From positions 788,368-852,367 of the forward strand of contig SGBD01000001.1 in the NCBI GenBank assembly GCA_004195035.1: 64,000 nucleotides of DNA. The letters run 5' to 3'. Every line of letters starts with the position of its first letter. Within the stretch, counting starts at the first letter, position 1. The notes beneath the pieces are model-generated. The model was not told the origin of the DNA. It worked only from the letters and a program-made list of their open reading frames with translations, and searched no databases. Source of the DNA: Candidatus Acidulodesulfobacterium ferriphilum. GTDB lineage: Bacteria > SZUA-79 > Acidulodesulfobacterales > Acidulodesulfobacteraceae. Both the position numbers and the translations under genes were made by a program. Of this stretch, positions 8,195-16,806 are shown in pieces.

Positions 8195-9488
8195 AAAAAA
8201 ATCCGTCCTTTGTTGAATTTATTATTATTATTTTTGAAAAAGTCGGGTTTAAATAAGGGTATCTGTCAACGATGCCCGGAATGGTAAAAATGGGGAAACT
8301 GTTTTCAATAAACTGCAGAGTTTGTATAACGGGGGAACCGCTTAATAAAAGTTTTGCAATAGGATATTTCCAGTAAATATAACTGGAGATAGAGTTAGAC
8401 CTGTAAGGCAGGGAACCTGTATTATTTTTTTTTATACTAAAGCCGTTATAATCCGACCAGTAATTGCCCTTTTCCTTATAATCCCAGTAAACATCGTTAT
8501 GAGCAAGGAATTTTATTTGAAAAATATTGTCGATAAAAGAGTTATCGTAAACAATATTAGGGAAAGACCCTCCCCATATATGCATTCCTATTTTATTATT
8601 TATGACAAGATTATGAATTATTTTGCAATACACGGTATTGTATAAGTCCATTCCCTTACCGGACTTTATTACCACATTGTTTACCACAGTATCGTGAAAT
8701 GATTGATTAAATAAAAAGCCCTTATGTTTTGCATCAATCACAGTATTCAGAGCTGCGAGGATATGTCTTGAATACATAAGCGCCAACCCGTCCACCGTGT
8801 TTTTCACAAAGTTTCCCGCAACGATGTCGTGGTTTGAAAACATATAATGCGTGCCGTAATAGTCGTCTATAATAATGTTTTTTAAAAGATAAGAATTTGG
8901 GGACGATACGACATAAAATCCGCCGATAAAGCACTTTATCATATTTTTTTCGAATACGCCGTATTGCGCATTCCATAAATAGATTCCATAACCCCTGTTC
9001 CCGTATTGGATTTTTCTGGAAGATGTTATAAAATTATTTTTAACGGTCGCGTAAAACGCGCCGTCCACATAAATCCCGTTTGAGTTAGAATTTATTATAC
9101 GATTATTTTCGATGACCGCAAAACGGGCTTTTTGCCTGAGGAGAATGCCCGCATCCATTTTTGCAAGATTATTACCTGTATTTATTATTTTAAATCCTTT
9201 AACCGTAACATTTTTTGCATTGACCGTTATCCCGCTTCCTTTTAAAAGTCCGTTTATTATTGGATTATTTATCCCGATCAGGATTATCGGTTTATTTATA
9301 AATATATTTCCCGAATATTCCCCTCCGCCAACGATAATCGTATCACCGTTATTTGCCGAATTTATCGCCTTTTGGATAGAATTAAAAGGCTTGCCTTTTT
9401 CCGCGTAAATAGTTTTAGACAGGGAAATAGAAGGGTTCGATAAAATCGGCACTAATAATAAAAAAAATAAAATAATTTTGTATTTCAT
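8157..9488 (-). CDS. nosD: NosD, periplasmic right-handed beta-helix protein for NosZ maturation
   Basis: 443 residues with a clear N-terminal signal peptide (about residues 1-25). The body is a run of parallel beta-helix repeats (CASH/PbH1 type) rich in N-x-I/V patterns such as NGIYVDGAF and GNRGYGIYLWN, and ends with a segment typical of NosD (GNYWSDYNGF). NosD works in the periplasm with NosF and NosY to build the copper-sulfide CuZ centre of N2O reductase. It lies between nosR (55 bases upstream) and nosF (overlapping). Confidence 0.9.
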   Translation of the reverse strand: MKYKIILFFLLLVPILSNPSISLSKTIYAEKGKPFNSIQKAINSANNGDTIIVGGGEYSGNIFINKPIILIGINNPIINGLLKGSGITVNAKNVTVKGFKIINTGNNLAKMDAGILLRQKARFAVIENNRIINSNSNGIYVDGAFYATVKNNFITSSRKIQYGNRGYGIYLWNAQYGVFEKNMIKCFIGGFYVVSSPNSYLLKNIIIDDYYGTHYMFSNHDIVAGNFVKNTVDGLALMYSRHILAALNTVIDAKHKGFLFNQSFHDTVVNNVVIKSGKGMDLYNTVYCKIIHNLVINNKIGMHIWGGSFPNIVYDNSFIDNIFQIKFLAHNDVYWDYKEKGNYWSDYNGFSIKKNNTGSLPYRSNSISSYIYWKYPIAKLLLSGSPVIQTLQFIENSFPIFTIPGIVDRYPYLNPTFSKIIIINSTKDGFFYVKTGIKQRTGK

Positions 9489-9543
9489 CTTTAATCCCGA
9501 ATAAAAACTATATTATATATATCCTATAAATATTAGCTCTGGA

Positions 9544-11634
9544 TTATTTAATATTCTCGACGATATTTCCTCTTTTAAGTTTCAGTAAGTGAGGGCAGAG
9601 TTTTTCGTCGTTATAATTAATCTGGCATTCCAAGCAGTAGAAACATTCGGACCTGTTAATTTTTCCTTTATCGTCTATCGCCCTTATAGTGCACGACCTT
9701 GTACAAATTTTGCAGCTTTTACATTCCTCGTATCTTTTTATGCTGAATATTTTTAATTTTGAAAGCAAGCCGAAGGAAGCCCCGAGAGGACACATATACT
9801 TGCAAAAAAATCTGTAAGATAGGGCGGATATGCTTATTAATATTATGGCATATGATACGAAATACCACTGTCTTTCGAAGTGCAGATAAAAAACGGTTTT
9901 AAACGGTTCCACCTCCGCAAGCCTTTCCCCCCAAGCAATAGATATAATTGCCGTTGCCATTAATATTATAAATATAACATATTTTAAATATACCAGCTTA
10001 AAATGAAATTTATTATTAAACTCGAGCGAAATTTTTTTTGCAAGTTTTTCGGGCAGTATTCTTTTTTTTATTCTATAAATATATTCCTGAATGGTTCCGA
10101 ATGGGCAAATCCAGCCGCAAAACATACCCCTTCCCCATACGATAGAGGTAATAAAAATAAATACAAAAAGAATAAAAATTAACGGGTCGAGCAGGAAAAG
10201 CGTTGGATTATAACTTACGAATAAGCTGTCGTAAATTGTGTAAAGATGGGTAATAGAAGGCTGGGAGGGTTTAATCAAGCCGAGTAATACGAGAAATAAA
10301 AATAATACGGAATAATATAGCCATTTTATCTTTTTACGCCCGTTTGCCGATGTTTTTGTTGTTATAATCCTGTCTTTAATTAAAAAGACAACGGTTAAAA
10401 TAATTAGAAATAAACCGAGCACAATAATATAATGGAAATCGTTTAGCCATGCAAGTTCATACGGCTTAAGTTTTTTAATATACCGGTAGCTTGAAATATA
10501 ATACTTGCCCGGCAGGTGATAGCTTGAGTAAAAGGTCTGAAAACTTTCCCTTTTTAGCATAGAACCGTGGGAAACATGTTTGTGGAAAGTAAAAACTATA
10601 TGAAAAGGAAGAATCGGATTGAATTTCGAAAGGGGAATCGTAAATATTCCGCCTTCTTTAAAGTATGGAGCGCCTTTTATCTTAATGTAAGAGATATAAT
10701 TAAAATCGGCATCCCTGAATATTATAGAACTGTACCCCTGCTCCAAATGAAACCTTTCGAATACCCCCCCCCTGACAAAACCGGAACCCAGAAAAGAAGA
10801 TACGCCTCTTGCAATCATAAAAAGAGCCGCCTGCCGTCTTCTTTGCCATCTCTTTGATAAATAGCCGTATTGATAATTGCCGAGAAGATTTTTTCCAATG
10901 TTCGGTACGCTTAATATTCCGTAATACAAAGTTTCATACGGCCCGCCGCAGTCTTTTACGCCCATCTGCGAACATGATATGACAAATTTTTTAATACTGC
11001 CGTCCCTTCTTAATTCACCCCAGTTTTTTGGCTTATAATAAGTTTTTAATTCATATTTTACATTAGTAATAGGTTTGATAATTCCGACCTTGGCGGCAAA
11101 TCTTCTCGCAGCCATAAGAATCGTCTGGTCCATCGCTACGGTCGTAACGCTTGCGCTTGCTATGGCTGATACATGGTTCCTGCCCTTTCCGCCGATATAG
11201 ATATGGCTTCTTATATTTTTTCCTATATACTGGCCGGTAAAGGAATACAGTTTTGAAACAGGAATGCCTATTAAAAATATCGGGTCGTCGATGTGGATTA
11301 CCCTTACCCCTTTTATTATGCCCTTCTTATCGATGGATATTAACGATATTAACGGTTTTCCGGAATAGCTTTTTATATCGACCAAATCGGTCGAAAGAAA
11401 GATATAGCCGAGGAATTTCCCTTTTTTATCGTAGCCGTATATAACGGGCGTGCCTTTAATGTTTCCGTACTTAAATGCGGCGGCGCCTTTTAATGCGTAA
11501 CCGTAATATTTAGAAGAGTCTTTTAATGTGATATCGGTTTTTCCGAACACGAAAGAGGAATTTAATATAAAAGATATAACGAAAGATATGATAAAAAATA
11601 AAAATATATGAATGACTTTATTAGGTTTTCTCAT
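9544..11634 (-). CDS. nosR: NosR, FMN-binding membrane polyferredoxin that supports N2O reduction
   Basis: 696 residues: a signal-like N-terminal helix, a periplasmic FMN-binding domain whose attachment site reads SASVTT (Thr ~164/165), about five membrane helices, and cytoplasmic ferredoxin-like motifs (GWICPFG, CKYMCPLG, CKSC-x2-C-x3-C and C-x2-C-x2-C). NosR is needed for nos expression and electron supply to NosZ. Its flavin is added by ApbE/NosX, encoded later in the same run. NosR normally accompanies clade-I nos systems, which agrees with the Tat signal on NosZ. Gene order here (Z, L, R, D, F, Y, X) differs from the usual R-Z-D-F-Y-L-X. Confidence 0.92.
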   Translation of the reverse strand: MRKPNKVIHIFLFFIISFVISFILNSSFVFGKTDITLKDSSKYYGYALKGAAAFKYGNIKGTPVIYGYDKKGKFLGYIFLSTDLVDIKSYSGKPLISLISIDKKGIIKGVRVIHIDDPIFLIGIPVSKLYSFTGQYIGKNIRSHIYIGGKGRNHVSAIASASVTTVAMDQTILMAARRFAAKVGIIKPITNVKYELKTYYKPKNWGELRRDGSIKKFVISCSQMGVKDCGGPYETLYYGILSVPNIGKNLLGNYQYGYLSKRWQRRRQAALFMIARGVSSFLGSGFVRGGVFERFHLEQGYSSIIFRDADFNYISYIKIKGAPYFKEGGIFTIPLSKFNPILPFHIVFTFHKHVSHGSMLKRESFQTFYSSYHLPGKYYISSYRYIKKLKPYELAWLNDFHYIIVLGLFLIILTVVFLIKDRIITTKTSANGRKKIKWLYYSVLFLFLVLLGLIKPSQPSITHLYTIYDSLFVSYNPTLFLLDPLIFILFVFIFITSIVWGRGMFCGWICPFGTIQEYIYRIKKRILPEKLAKKISLEFNNKFHFKLVYLKYVIFIILMATAIISIAWGERLAEVEPFKTVFYLHFERQWYFVSYAIILISISALSYRFFCKYMCPLGASFGLLSKLKIFSIKRYEECKSCKICTRSCTIRAIDDKGKINRSECFYCLECQINYNDEKLCPHLLKLKRGNIVENIK

Positions 11635-11703
11635 GATTTGAATAGCTTATCCCCTTTTATTTAATATGCATCATTATTTAATTTATATAAGTTTTTATAT
11701 AGC

Positions 11704-12246
11704 TCACCCCATATTTTTAAATTTCATTTTCATATTGGCGGGATTTGCCGCCTTATTTATCATTTTTACGGTAATTTCATGAAATTTATATGCTTTGCCG
11801 CCATATTTTTTAATAAATCTACCCGCGGCTTTTCGGCTAGAAAACGAAACAAATGTGGGACCCATACAGCCCATTCTTTTAGAACCTATAACATAATAAG
11901 CCTTTTCGGCATTTATAAAGCGGTCCTCGGGATGCCGCCAAGAGTTATCGGTCATATCCTGAACATACATAACTAAAGGGACTCGGGCTGCGACGCTTTT
12001 TAAGTGAATCCATTCGAATAATTCCACCGTGTCGCAAAAAAAATAGGTTTTCCCGTTTCTGTAAATTATCTGAGCTTCCGGTCCCGGATACTGTTTAAGA
12101 AACATTCCGCAAAGTTTTGATGTAGTAGTAGATGTGATTTTTCTCGGCGGCGGGAACTTGGCTTTATTTGGCGAACATGCGGTTAAAAGCGCGGACGAAG
12201 ACGCCAATATAAAAAATAAAATAAAAAAGAACTTTTTGTTGTGCAT
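11704..12246 (-). CDS. nosL: NosL, copper-binding lipoprotein of the nos cluster
   Basis: 180 residues with a lipoprotein signal ending LLTAC (residue ~24), then the NosL signature KLCGMFL followed by KTYFFCDTVELFEW, and the C-terminal GCMGPTFVSFSS with AAGRFIKKYGG. NosL is an outer-leaflet Cu(I) chaperone that supplies NosZ. The ATG at 12246 is preceded by AAAAGGGG; a longer in-frame reading from 12336 would run back into the terminator hairpin upstream and is rejected. It lies between nosZ and nosR, 69 bases before nosR. Confidence 0.92.
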   Translation of the reverse strand: MHNKKFFFILFFILASSSALLTACSPNKAKFPPPRKITSTTTSKLCGMFLKQYPGPEAQIIYRNGKTYFFCDTVELFEWIHLKSVAARVPLVMYVQDMTDNSWRHPEDRFINAEKAYYVIGSKRMGCMGPTFVSFSSRKAAGRFIKKYGGKAYKFHEITVKMINKAANPANMKMKFKNMG

Positions 12247-12277
12247 TTTTACCCCTTTTATTGTTTTACGGGCATAT

Positions 12278-12316
12278 AAAAACCCTCTCCTTAAATAGAA
12301 AATATTAAGGAGAGGG
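12278..12316 (-). terminator. Intrinsic terminator/attenuator hairpin between nosZ and nosL
   Basis: On the minus strand a perfect 12-bp stem (CCCTCTCCTTAA with TTAAGGAGAGGG, 10-base loop) is followed directly by five T. It sits after the nosZ stop and before nosL. Read-through would be needed to transcribe nosL-nosR-nosDFY from the nosZ promoter, so this probably sets a high nosZ to accessory-gene ratio. Confidence 0.7.
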
Positions 12317-12384
12317 ATAGAGAAGGGAAAGAACATTTTAATAAAGCCTACAGTATTAATTCTATCCAGCCCCTGAATAGAATA

Positions 12385-14409
12385 TTATGCCTTTCCTACC
12401 TCAGGAAAATCTTTAAATCTTTCGTGCAATGACGGTTTTCCGCTGAGCCTGTTCGGTTTAATCGGCCTTGAACGGTAACCCGGAACTTTTTCTACTATCA
12501 TTCTGCCGCGCATTTCAAGATGAAGGGCGTGACAGAATATAGTGCAGTAATACCAGTAAACGCCTGCCCTGTCTGCGGTAAACGTAACCTCTTTGGTTTC
12601 GCCAGGGTCGATATTCACATTTTTGCCGTGCATCGTCATATTAAATCCGTGGGCAAGATTTTCGACCGTATCGTTATTCGAATAAATAACGGTTACAAGG
12701 TCGCCCTCTTTGACATGGAAATAGACTGGGGTCAAGATTGGCGCAACACCTGTTAGTCTTACGATAACCCTGTGAGGCCCGATGCGTTTTACGCCTTCTG
12801 TGCCGGCTGCAATATGGTTGGCAAAATATTTCGGGTCGTAAGTCTTTTTCACATATTTTATCCTGTCGGCAAGGGCTATCGTAGCCTGATGAGGTTCTAT
12901 ATAAACGGGATTATCTGACACTAAAACCATTTTATGACCGGATATATCGATTAACTGGTCGTTTTCGGGGAACCGGGGTCCGACAGGGAGAAATCTGTCC
13001 TTTGAAAATTTATTTAAGCTGACAAGCCATTCTCCCGTGGGGTGGTTTGTATCGCTCTGTGTTGCCGCATTATGCCCGGGCTGATATTGAACATCAAGTT
13101 TTTGTACTATCGGCTTGACTTTTTTATCCCCGTTATAAGCCTTAATTGCATCCTCGATGTTCCACTTGACCATCTGCGAATCGACGAAAAGGGTCGTGTA
13201 GGCATTGCCTCTGCCGTCGTAAACGGTGTGTAACGGACCAACCCCGACCGTAAGAATGGCGGCAACGGCATCTTTAGGTTTTAATTTTTTCTCGAAAACC
13301 TGACCTACTTTTTCTAGGTCTATAACGGTAACCTTTGGAGCGAGCTTGCCGTTCGCAACGAAATATTTTCCATCCGGCGTAGGCGATATTCCGTGAGGGT
13401 CCTTTTCTACCGGAATATAAGCGGTTAAATCCGAACCGTGTCTGCCGTCGAGAACGGGAACCGAAGATTTTCCGATAGTTTTATATTTTCCGGCTTTGAT
13501 TGCGGCTTCAACCCTCTGGATATTGACAAAAACAGCCCACATTACAGGGGGTTTTGTCATTGTAGAAACATCCCATCCTTTATCTGCATTGTAGCATGTA
13601 GCTGCTACATAAAGCCCCTTATAGTCGGTGGTCATGTTATCCTGGTTGCCGTCAACCATGACCTGCCATTTAACCGCCATGGTCTCTCCGTCGACAGCGC
13701 TAAGTAATGTCCAGTAATTTTTTGTCTGTGCCGCATTATTACCCGTGGGGACGATATCTCTGCCATCGTTGGGCATGGGAACTTCAAATTCGGATGCCGC
13801 AAAAACATAACCTGTTTTTGGATAGCGTTGGACGCATAAGCCATGAACGGCAGAGACATTTGGAAGAGCGGTAATTGCATCGGTTTGAAAATAATCAAGC
13901 CTTATTCTGGCAATTCTTCCTGCTGATTTATCGTTGATAAAACAATACCTGCCGTCAAAATCTCCATTAGCATAGGATATATGAGGATGATGAGTGTCGC
14001 CCTCTATATATCCTCCGGCATCCTCAAGCATTTTGGCGCTCTGGTCATCGCCGGACGGTCCGCCGTAACCCCTTCCCGTATCATTGTTAAAAACGGGTAT
14101 TCTTAGGAGCGTCTTCATCGAAGGAATACCTTTAACTCTAACCTCGCCGGACGGTCCGGCGCTCCAGAATCCCATATATTTATCCCATTTGCCGGGAGGA
14201 ACTATAGCTTTTGCGACGGCCGCGGATACGGTTGCGGTTCCCGTCGGCGCTTTTGCGCATCCCGATAACGCCTCAATTCCAGCCCCACTGCCTATAAGCC
14301 CGGCCCCTGCTGCAATTTTTGCCATTGTAGATAAAAAGCCGCGCCTCGTGGTTCCCTTTTGAATCTGTGAATCTTCTTCTTTAGTCAAATCATCTTCATT
14401 TTTTTCCAT
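12385..14409 (-). CDS. nosZ: NosZ, nitrous-oxide reductase (Tat-exported, possible lipoprotein)
   Basis: 674 residues. It reduces N2O to N2 in the periplasm. The N-terminus has a twin-arginine motif (RRGFLS, residues 22-27), a hydrophobic stretch and a lipobox-like LSGC (Cys51). CuZ ligands are visible in GDTHHPHIS, AVHGL, DPHGIS, GPLHT and EPHQAT. The C-terminal cupredoxin CuA site is C622-T-I-F-C-H-A-L-H-L-E-M. The THHPHIS block, Tat signal and NosR/ApbE partners point to clade I, but LEM and the missing Trp of the usual CSWFCHALHMEM are not typical. GAGGAGGGG lies 5 bases before the ATG. A CRP-type box and -10 hexamer lie ~190-240 bases upstream. Confidence 0.95.
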   Translation of the reverse strand: MEKNEDDLTKEEDSQIQKGTTRRGFLSTMAKIAAGAGLIGSGAGIEALSGCAKAPTGTATVSAAVAKAIVPPGKWDKYMGFWSAGPSGEVRVKGIPSMKTLLRIPVFNNDTGRGYGGPSGDDQSAKMLEDAGGYIEGDTHHPHISYANGDFDGRYCFINDKSAGRIARIRLDYFQTDAITALPNVSAVHGLCVQRYPKTGYVFAASEFEVPMPNDGRDIVPTGNNAAQTKNYWTLLSAVDGETMAVKWQVMVDGNQDNMTTDYKGLYVAATCYNADKGWDVSTMTKPPVMWAVFVNIQRVEAAIKAGKYKTIGKSSVPVLDGRHGSDLTAYIPVEKDPHGISPTPDGKYFVANGKLAPKVTVIDLEKVGQVFEKKLKPKDAVAAILTVGVGPLHTVYDGRGNAYTTLFVDSQMVKWNIEDAIKAYNGDKKVKPIVQKLDVQYQPGHNAATQSDTNHPTGEWLVSLNKFSKDRFLPVGPRFPENDQLIDISGHKMVLVSDNPVYIEPHQATIALADRIKYVKKTYDPKYFANHIAAGTEGVKRIGPHRVIVRLTGVAPILTPVYFHVKEGDLVTVIYSNNDTVENLAHGFNMTMHGKNVNIDPGETKEVTFTADRAGVYWYYCTIFCHALHLEMRGRMIVEKVPGYRSRPIKPNRLSGKPSLHERFKDFPEVGKA

Positions 14410-14938
14410 AAAAACCCCTCCTCATAGGGTATTAATAAAAGAAAAAAGTTAAATTTAAAAAATTAAAAATCAAAAAAAGACACTAAATTGAATTACTAAA
14501 CTGCGCGGTACGATTATGTGCCGAACTTAACCACCTCCATAATCTAATTTTAAATTAGAACATTGGTTTAAACTTTAATGCATTATATAACTAAGTAGAA
14601 TTATATTAATAATTATAAAAAAGTTAAAATATGACAAAAGTCACATTATATTAAATTAATGCAACCATTTTTAATGAATTAAACCGGCGTTTTGTTTTAT
14701 TATTTAATAATTATTATTATTTATTATAATTTATTATATTAATCTAAAACATTATATTTTAAATATTATCCCATTTCTTCAATTTGTCAAATTTATTATA
14801 TATATTGTTTGGTGGATAAAAATATTAATAATATTTCCATTATTAGCCCGAGAGAGTTCCTAATTTTATTAAAAGAGAAAATTTCCCCTGTTCCGATGTT
14901 TTTATGATTGCGCCGATATTGCATTAACAGGGTTTATT
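14410..14938. promoter_or_regulatory. Divergent regulatory region between nosZ and the HTH-NosL regulator
   Basis: 529 bases with no convincing gene. It is extremely AT-rich. It holds the CRP-type box at 14629-14646, a near-perfect 17-bp palindrome TCTAATTTTAAATTAGA at 14543-14559, and minus-strand -10 candidates at 14600-14608. The nosZ leader would be about 185 bases long. No clear -35/-10 pair was found for the divergent regulator. Confidence 0.6.
14629..14646 (-). promoter_or_regulatory. CRP/HcpR-type operator upstream of nosZ
   Basis: The sequence TATGAC-AAAA-GTCACA contains the inverted repeat TGAC-N4-GTCA (14632-14643). In CRP notation it is TATGA-N6-TCACA. On the minus strand TAATAT (14608-14603) begins 29.5 bases from the box centre, the class-II distance; a better hexamer TATAAT (14605-14600) lies 3 bases further. 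Similar boxes occur at ric and nor. Confidence 0.65.
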
Positions 14939-15556
14939 ATGTATAATTACCTTATGAAAAGGGTAATTAAAAATAAGGAAAAATCGAAAAAGTTCGATGA
15001 ACTTACCCAGAAAGAAAGGGTTCTGGAATTGGTGAAAAGCGGAAAATCGGATAATGTGGCGGATATAAGCAGTGTATTAAACATATCTAAGATGAGCGTT
15101 TACAGATATATCCGCGCTTTAATAGATGAGGGCAAAATTTCAAAGACTTTTAATAAACTGTATCCTTACGCCGCCCAAACCCAAGCCGATAAAAGTCCTG
15201 CCATACGCAAATGCGTTATATGTCTTAAACATATTACCGATGAAAGACTTGCCGTTGCCGTTAACCAAAAGAACGGTCAAGTGCATGAATTTTGCTGTGC
15301 CCATTGCGCCGTTTTGGGAGTGCTGCACATCATCGGCGATTTAAATGCGGTTAATTCTATAATGGGGAGGGATTTTCTATACGGAAATCCGTTAGATTTA
15401 AGAAATGCTTTCCTTTTGTTTAAAACGGATGTTATTCCATGCTGTTCCCCGCCTATTCTTGTTTTTGCGAGACAAGACGATGCGGAAAGATTCAAAAAAG
15501 GATTCGGCGGGGAGATAGTATCGTTCGACGAAATAATATCGCATATGAAATTCTAA
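14939..15556 (+). CDS. HTH regulator with a NosL/TRASH-like metal-binding domain
   Basis: 205 residues in two parts. Residues ~20-72 form a winged-helix DNA-binding domain (DeoR/HTH_11-like: AdISSVLNISKMSVYRYI region, then LIDEGKI). Residues ~90-200 resemble NosL/TRASH metal sites: C92-x2-C95, then C119-C120-x2-C123 in EFCCAHC, C168-C169, and the NosL-like tail LVFARQDDAERFKKGFGG with EIVSFDEI. It is transcribed away from nosZ and ends 4 bases from the YtkA-like gene. The domain pairing and position suggest a copper (or other soft-metal) sensing regulator of nos or copper genes. No experiment supports this; the fold call is from motif recognition. CAGGG precedes the ATG by 6 bases. Confidence 0.65.
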   Translation: MYNYLMKRVIKNKEKSKKFDELTQKERVLELVKSGKSDNVADISSVLNISKMSVYRYIRALIDEGKISKTFNKLYPYAAQTQADKSPAIRKCVICLKHITDERLAVAVNQKNGQVHEFCCAHCAVLGVLHIIGDLNAVNSIMGRDFLYGNPLDLRNAFLLFKTDVIPCCSPPILVFARQDDAERFKKGFGGEIVSFDEIISHMKF

Positions 15557-15559
15557 CCC

Positions 15560-15985
15560 CTAATTCACATTAAGTTCATTAGAAAAGCGGAACAACCTGC
15601 CCCTGCTATCATATAAAACATAATCCAATTTCCATAATCCGCCCATCGTAAAATAAATATAAGTTTGGTATTTTCCGGGTCTGCCGTTTACCGGATGAAT
15701 CGTTGCAATATTTTTCCCCATATACATCCCCGGCATCGAAAGGGAAACTTTCCCTCTGAAATTTTGAACGGGTCTGCCGCTTTTTGTGATAAACAGCGCG
15801 AATTTTAATTTGTTAAATTTAACCGCGCCCGGCGCAATAACCGTCTTAAAGTTGTAGCCGCCGGAGTGATTAATGCGGTAAAAAGGCTTGAGTGCGTAAA
15901 CGTCCTTGCCTGCTAAAATTATAGACAGCGCAAATACAAAAACCAAGATTAATTTTAGCCTGATTTTTTTTAAATGAAAATTCAT
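15560..15985 (-). CDS. YtkA-like periplasmic protein
   Basis: 141 residues with an N-terminal signal or anchor helix (residues ~10-30). The mature part is beta-rich and follows the YtkA/FixH-like pattern: SLSMPGMYMG, then HPVNGRPGKYQ, YIYFTMGGLWKLDYVLYD. Met residues in MPGMYMG and FTMGG could bind copper, as proposed for related periplasmic chaperones. It is the last gene of a three-gene minus-strand run (outer-membrane barrel cytochrome, SafE-like, this gene), 20 bases after the SafE-like gene. Role inferred: periplasmic copper or redox-partner handling. Confidence 0.65.
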   Translation of the reverse strand: MNFHLKKIRLKLILVFVFALSIILAGKDVYALKPFYRINHSGGYNFKTVIAPGAVKFNKLKFALFITKSGRPVQNFRGKVSLSMPGMYMGKNIATIHPVNGRPGKYQTYIYFTMGGLWKLDYVLYDSRGRLFRFSNELNVN

Positions 15986-16005
15986 AAAAACCTCCTCATC
16001 GTTTT

Positions 16006-16776
16006 TTAGATCATAAGAATATTATTAACTAAATATGAATGTCCAAGATTGATAAAATTTTCAAAAGACAGCGCCCGCAGGATAAACAAGACCCCGACGG
16101 CAAGAACTATTAAGGAAGCCAAAGATGCAAGCCAGATCCTTGAGTTAGAAAATTTAAGCTTATCGTAAAGCCTTCCCGATAATAATGCAAAAGTATTAAG
16201 AGGAATTGCCGTTCCTACGGCAAAAGCTGCCATGACGAGCGCTCCGTAGAATGCGGACATTGTGCCGGCTGCGGTTATTGCAACCGTAAGCGACAGCATG
16301 CACGGCAAAAAGCCTATCATAATCCCAAAAATAAAACGAGAGGATAAGATATGCTTTTTTGATTTCGAATTTATTAATTTTAAATATAAAGGCGAAAATA
16401 GAGTCATAAATTTTTCGGGATGAAAGTTTAATTTTATAAACGGGGCAAAACTGAGCGCCATTAGTATCAGGGTTAACCCGATTAAAAGCTCGAATATGCC
16501 CCTGAATATGGATGTTTTAGCCATTAATAGTATAAATGACCCGCTTGCCCCCGCGATAAAACCGGTTATCCCGTAACCGGTAATTCTTCCGAGAGTGAAT
16601 AAAAAGTTCGATAAAAAAAGGTATGCCCTTTTTTCAGTCCTGGTAAATTTATTTTTGCCGACAAATTCCGTATCTTTAGAAGAATAGCTAAAGACAAGGG
16701 GTCCGCACATAAAATAACAGTGTGCAAACCCCCCTATAAGCCCCGTAATAAAAACACTTAAAATTATTATTGCCAT
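16006..16776 (-). CDS. SafE/UreH-like membrane protein (COG2836 type)
   Basis: 256 residues with about six helices. The start shows GGFAHCYFMCGPLV, the family's GHCxGMCGP-like motif with two cysteines near the first helix; a second half-motif MIGFLPCMLSL lies in the fourth helix, in keeping with the DsbD-related fold. Members next to cbb3 and nos genes are linked to copper transport or thiol/copper chemistry at the membrane; older annotation calls them sulfite exporters. It lies 30 bases after the outer-membrane barrel gene and 20 bases before the YtkA-like gene. The substrate is unknown. Confidence 0.7.
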   Translation of the reverse strand: MAIIILSVFITGLIGGFAHCYFMCGPLVFSYSSKDTEFVGKNKFTRTEKRAYLFLSNFLFTLGRITGYGITGFIAGASGSFILLMAKTSIFRGIFELLIGLTLILMALSFAPFIKLNFHPEKFMTLFSPLYLKLINSKSKKHILSSRFIFGIMIGFLPCMLSLTVAITAAGTMSAFYGALVMAAFAVGTAIPLNTFALLSGRLYDKLKFSNSRIWLASLASLIVLAVGVLFILRALSFENFINLGHSYLVNNILMI

Positions 16777-16806
16777 TATTTATATTATATTTTTAATTTT
16801 AAAAAA

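Noticed and set aside
9112-9408. Open frame of 98 codons opposite nosD
   Set aside because: It is a shadow of the repetitive nosD gene with no ribosome-binding site or recognisable domain.
12247-12336. Longer NosL reading with 30 extra N-terminal residues
   Set aside because: It would place the start inside the terminator hairpin and put the lipoprotein signal far from the N-terminus; ATG 12246 has a proper ribosome-binding site.
14514-14540. An eight-codon leader peptide (MEVVKFGT) before nosZ on the minus strand
   Set aside because: It has no ribosome-binding site of its own, the GGAGG is inside it, and there is no sign of codon-based control.
16006-16776. True sulfite exporter
   Set aside because: The CGP-type cysteine motif and the copper-gene neighbours fit the SafE/UreH-DsbD-like group instead; substrate left open.
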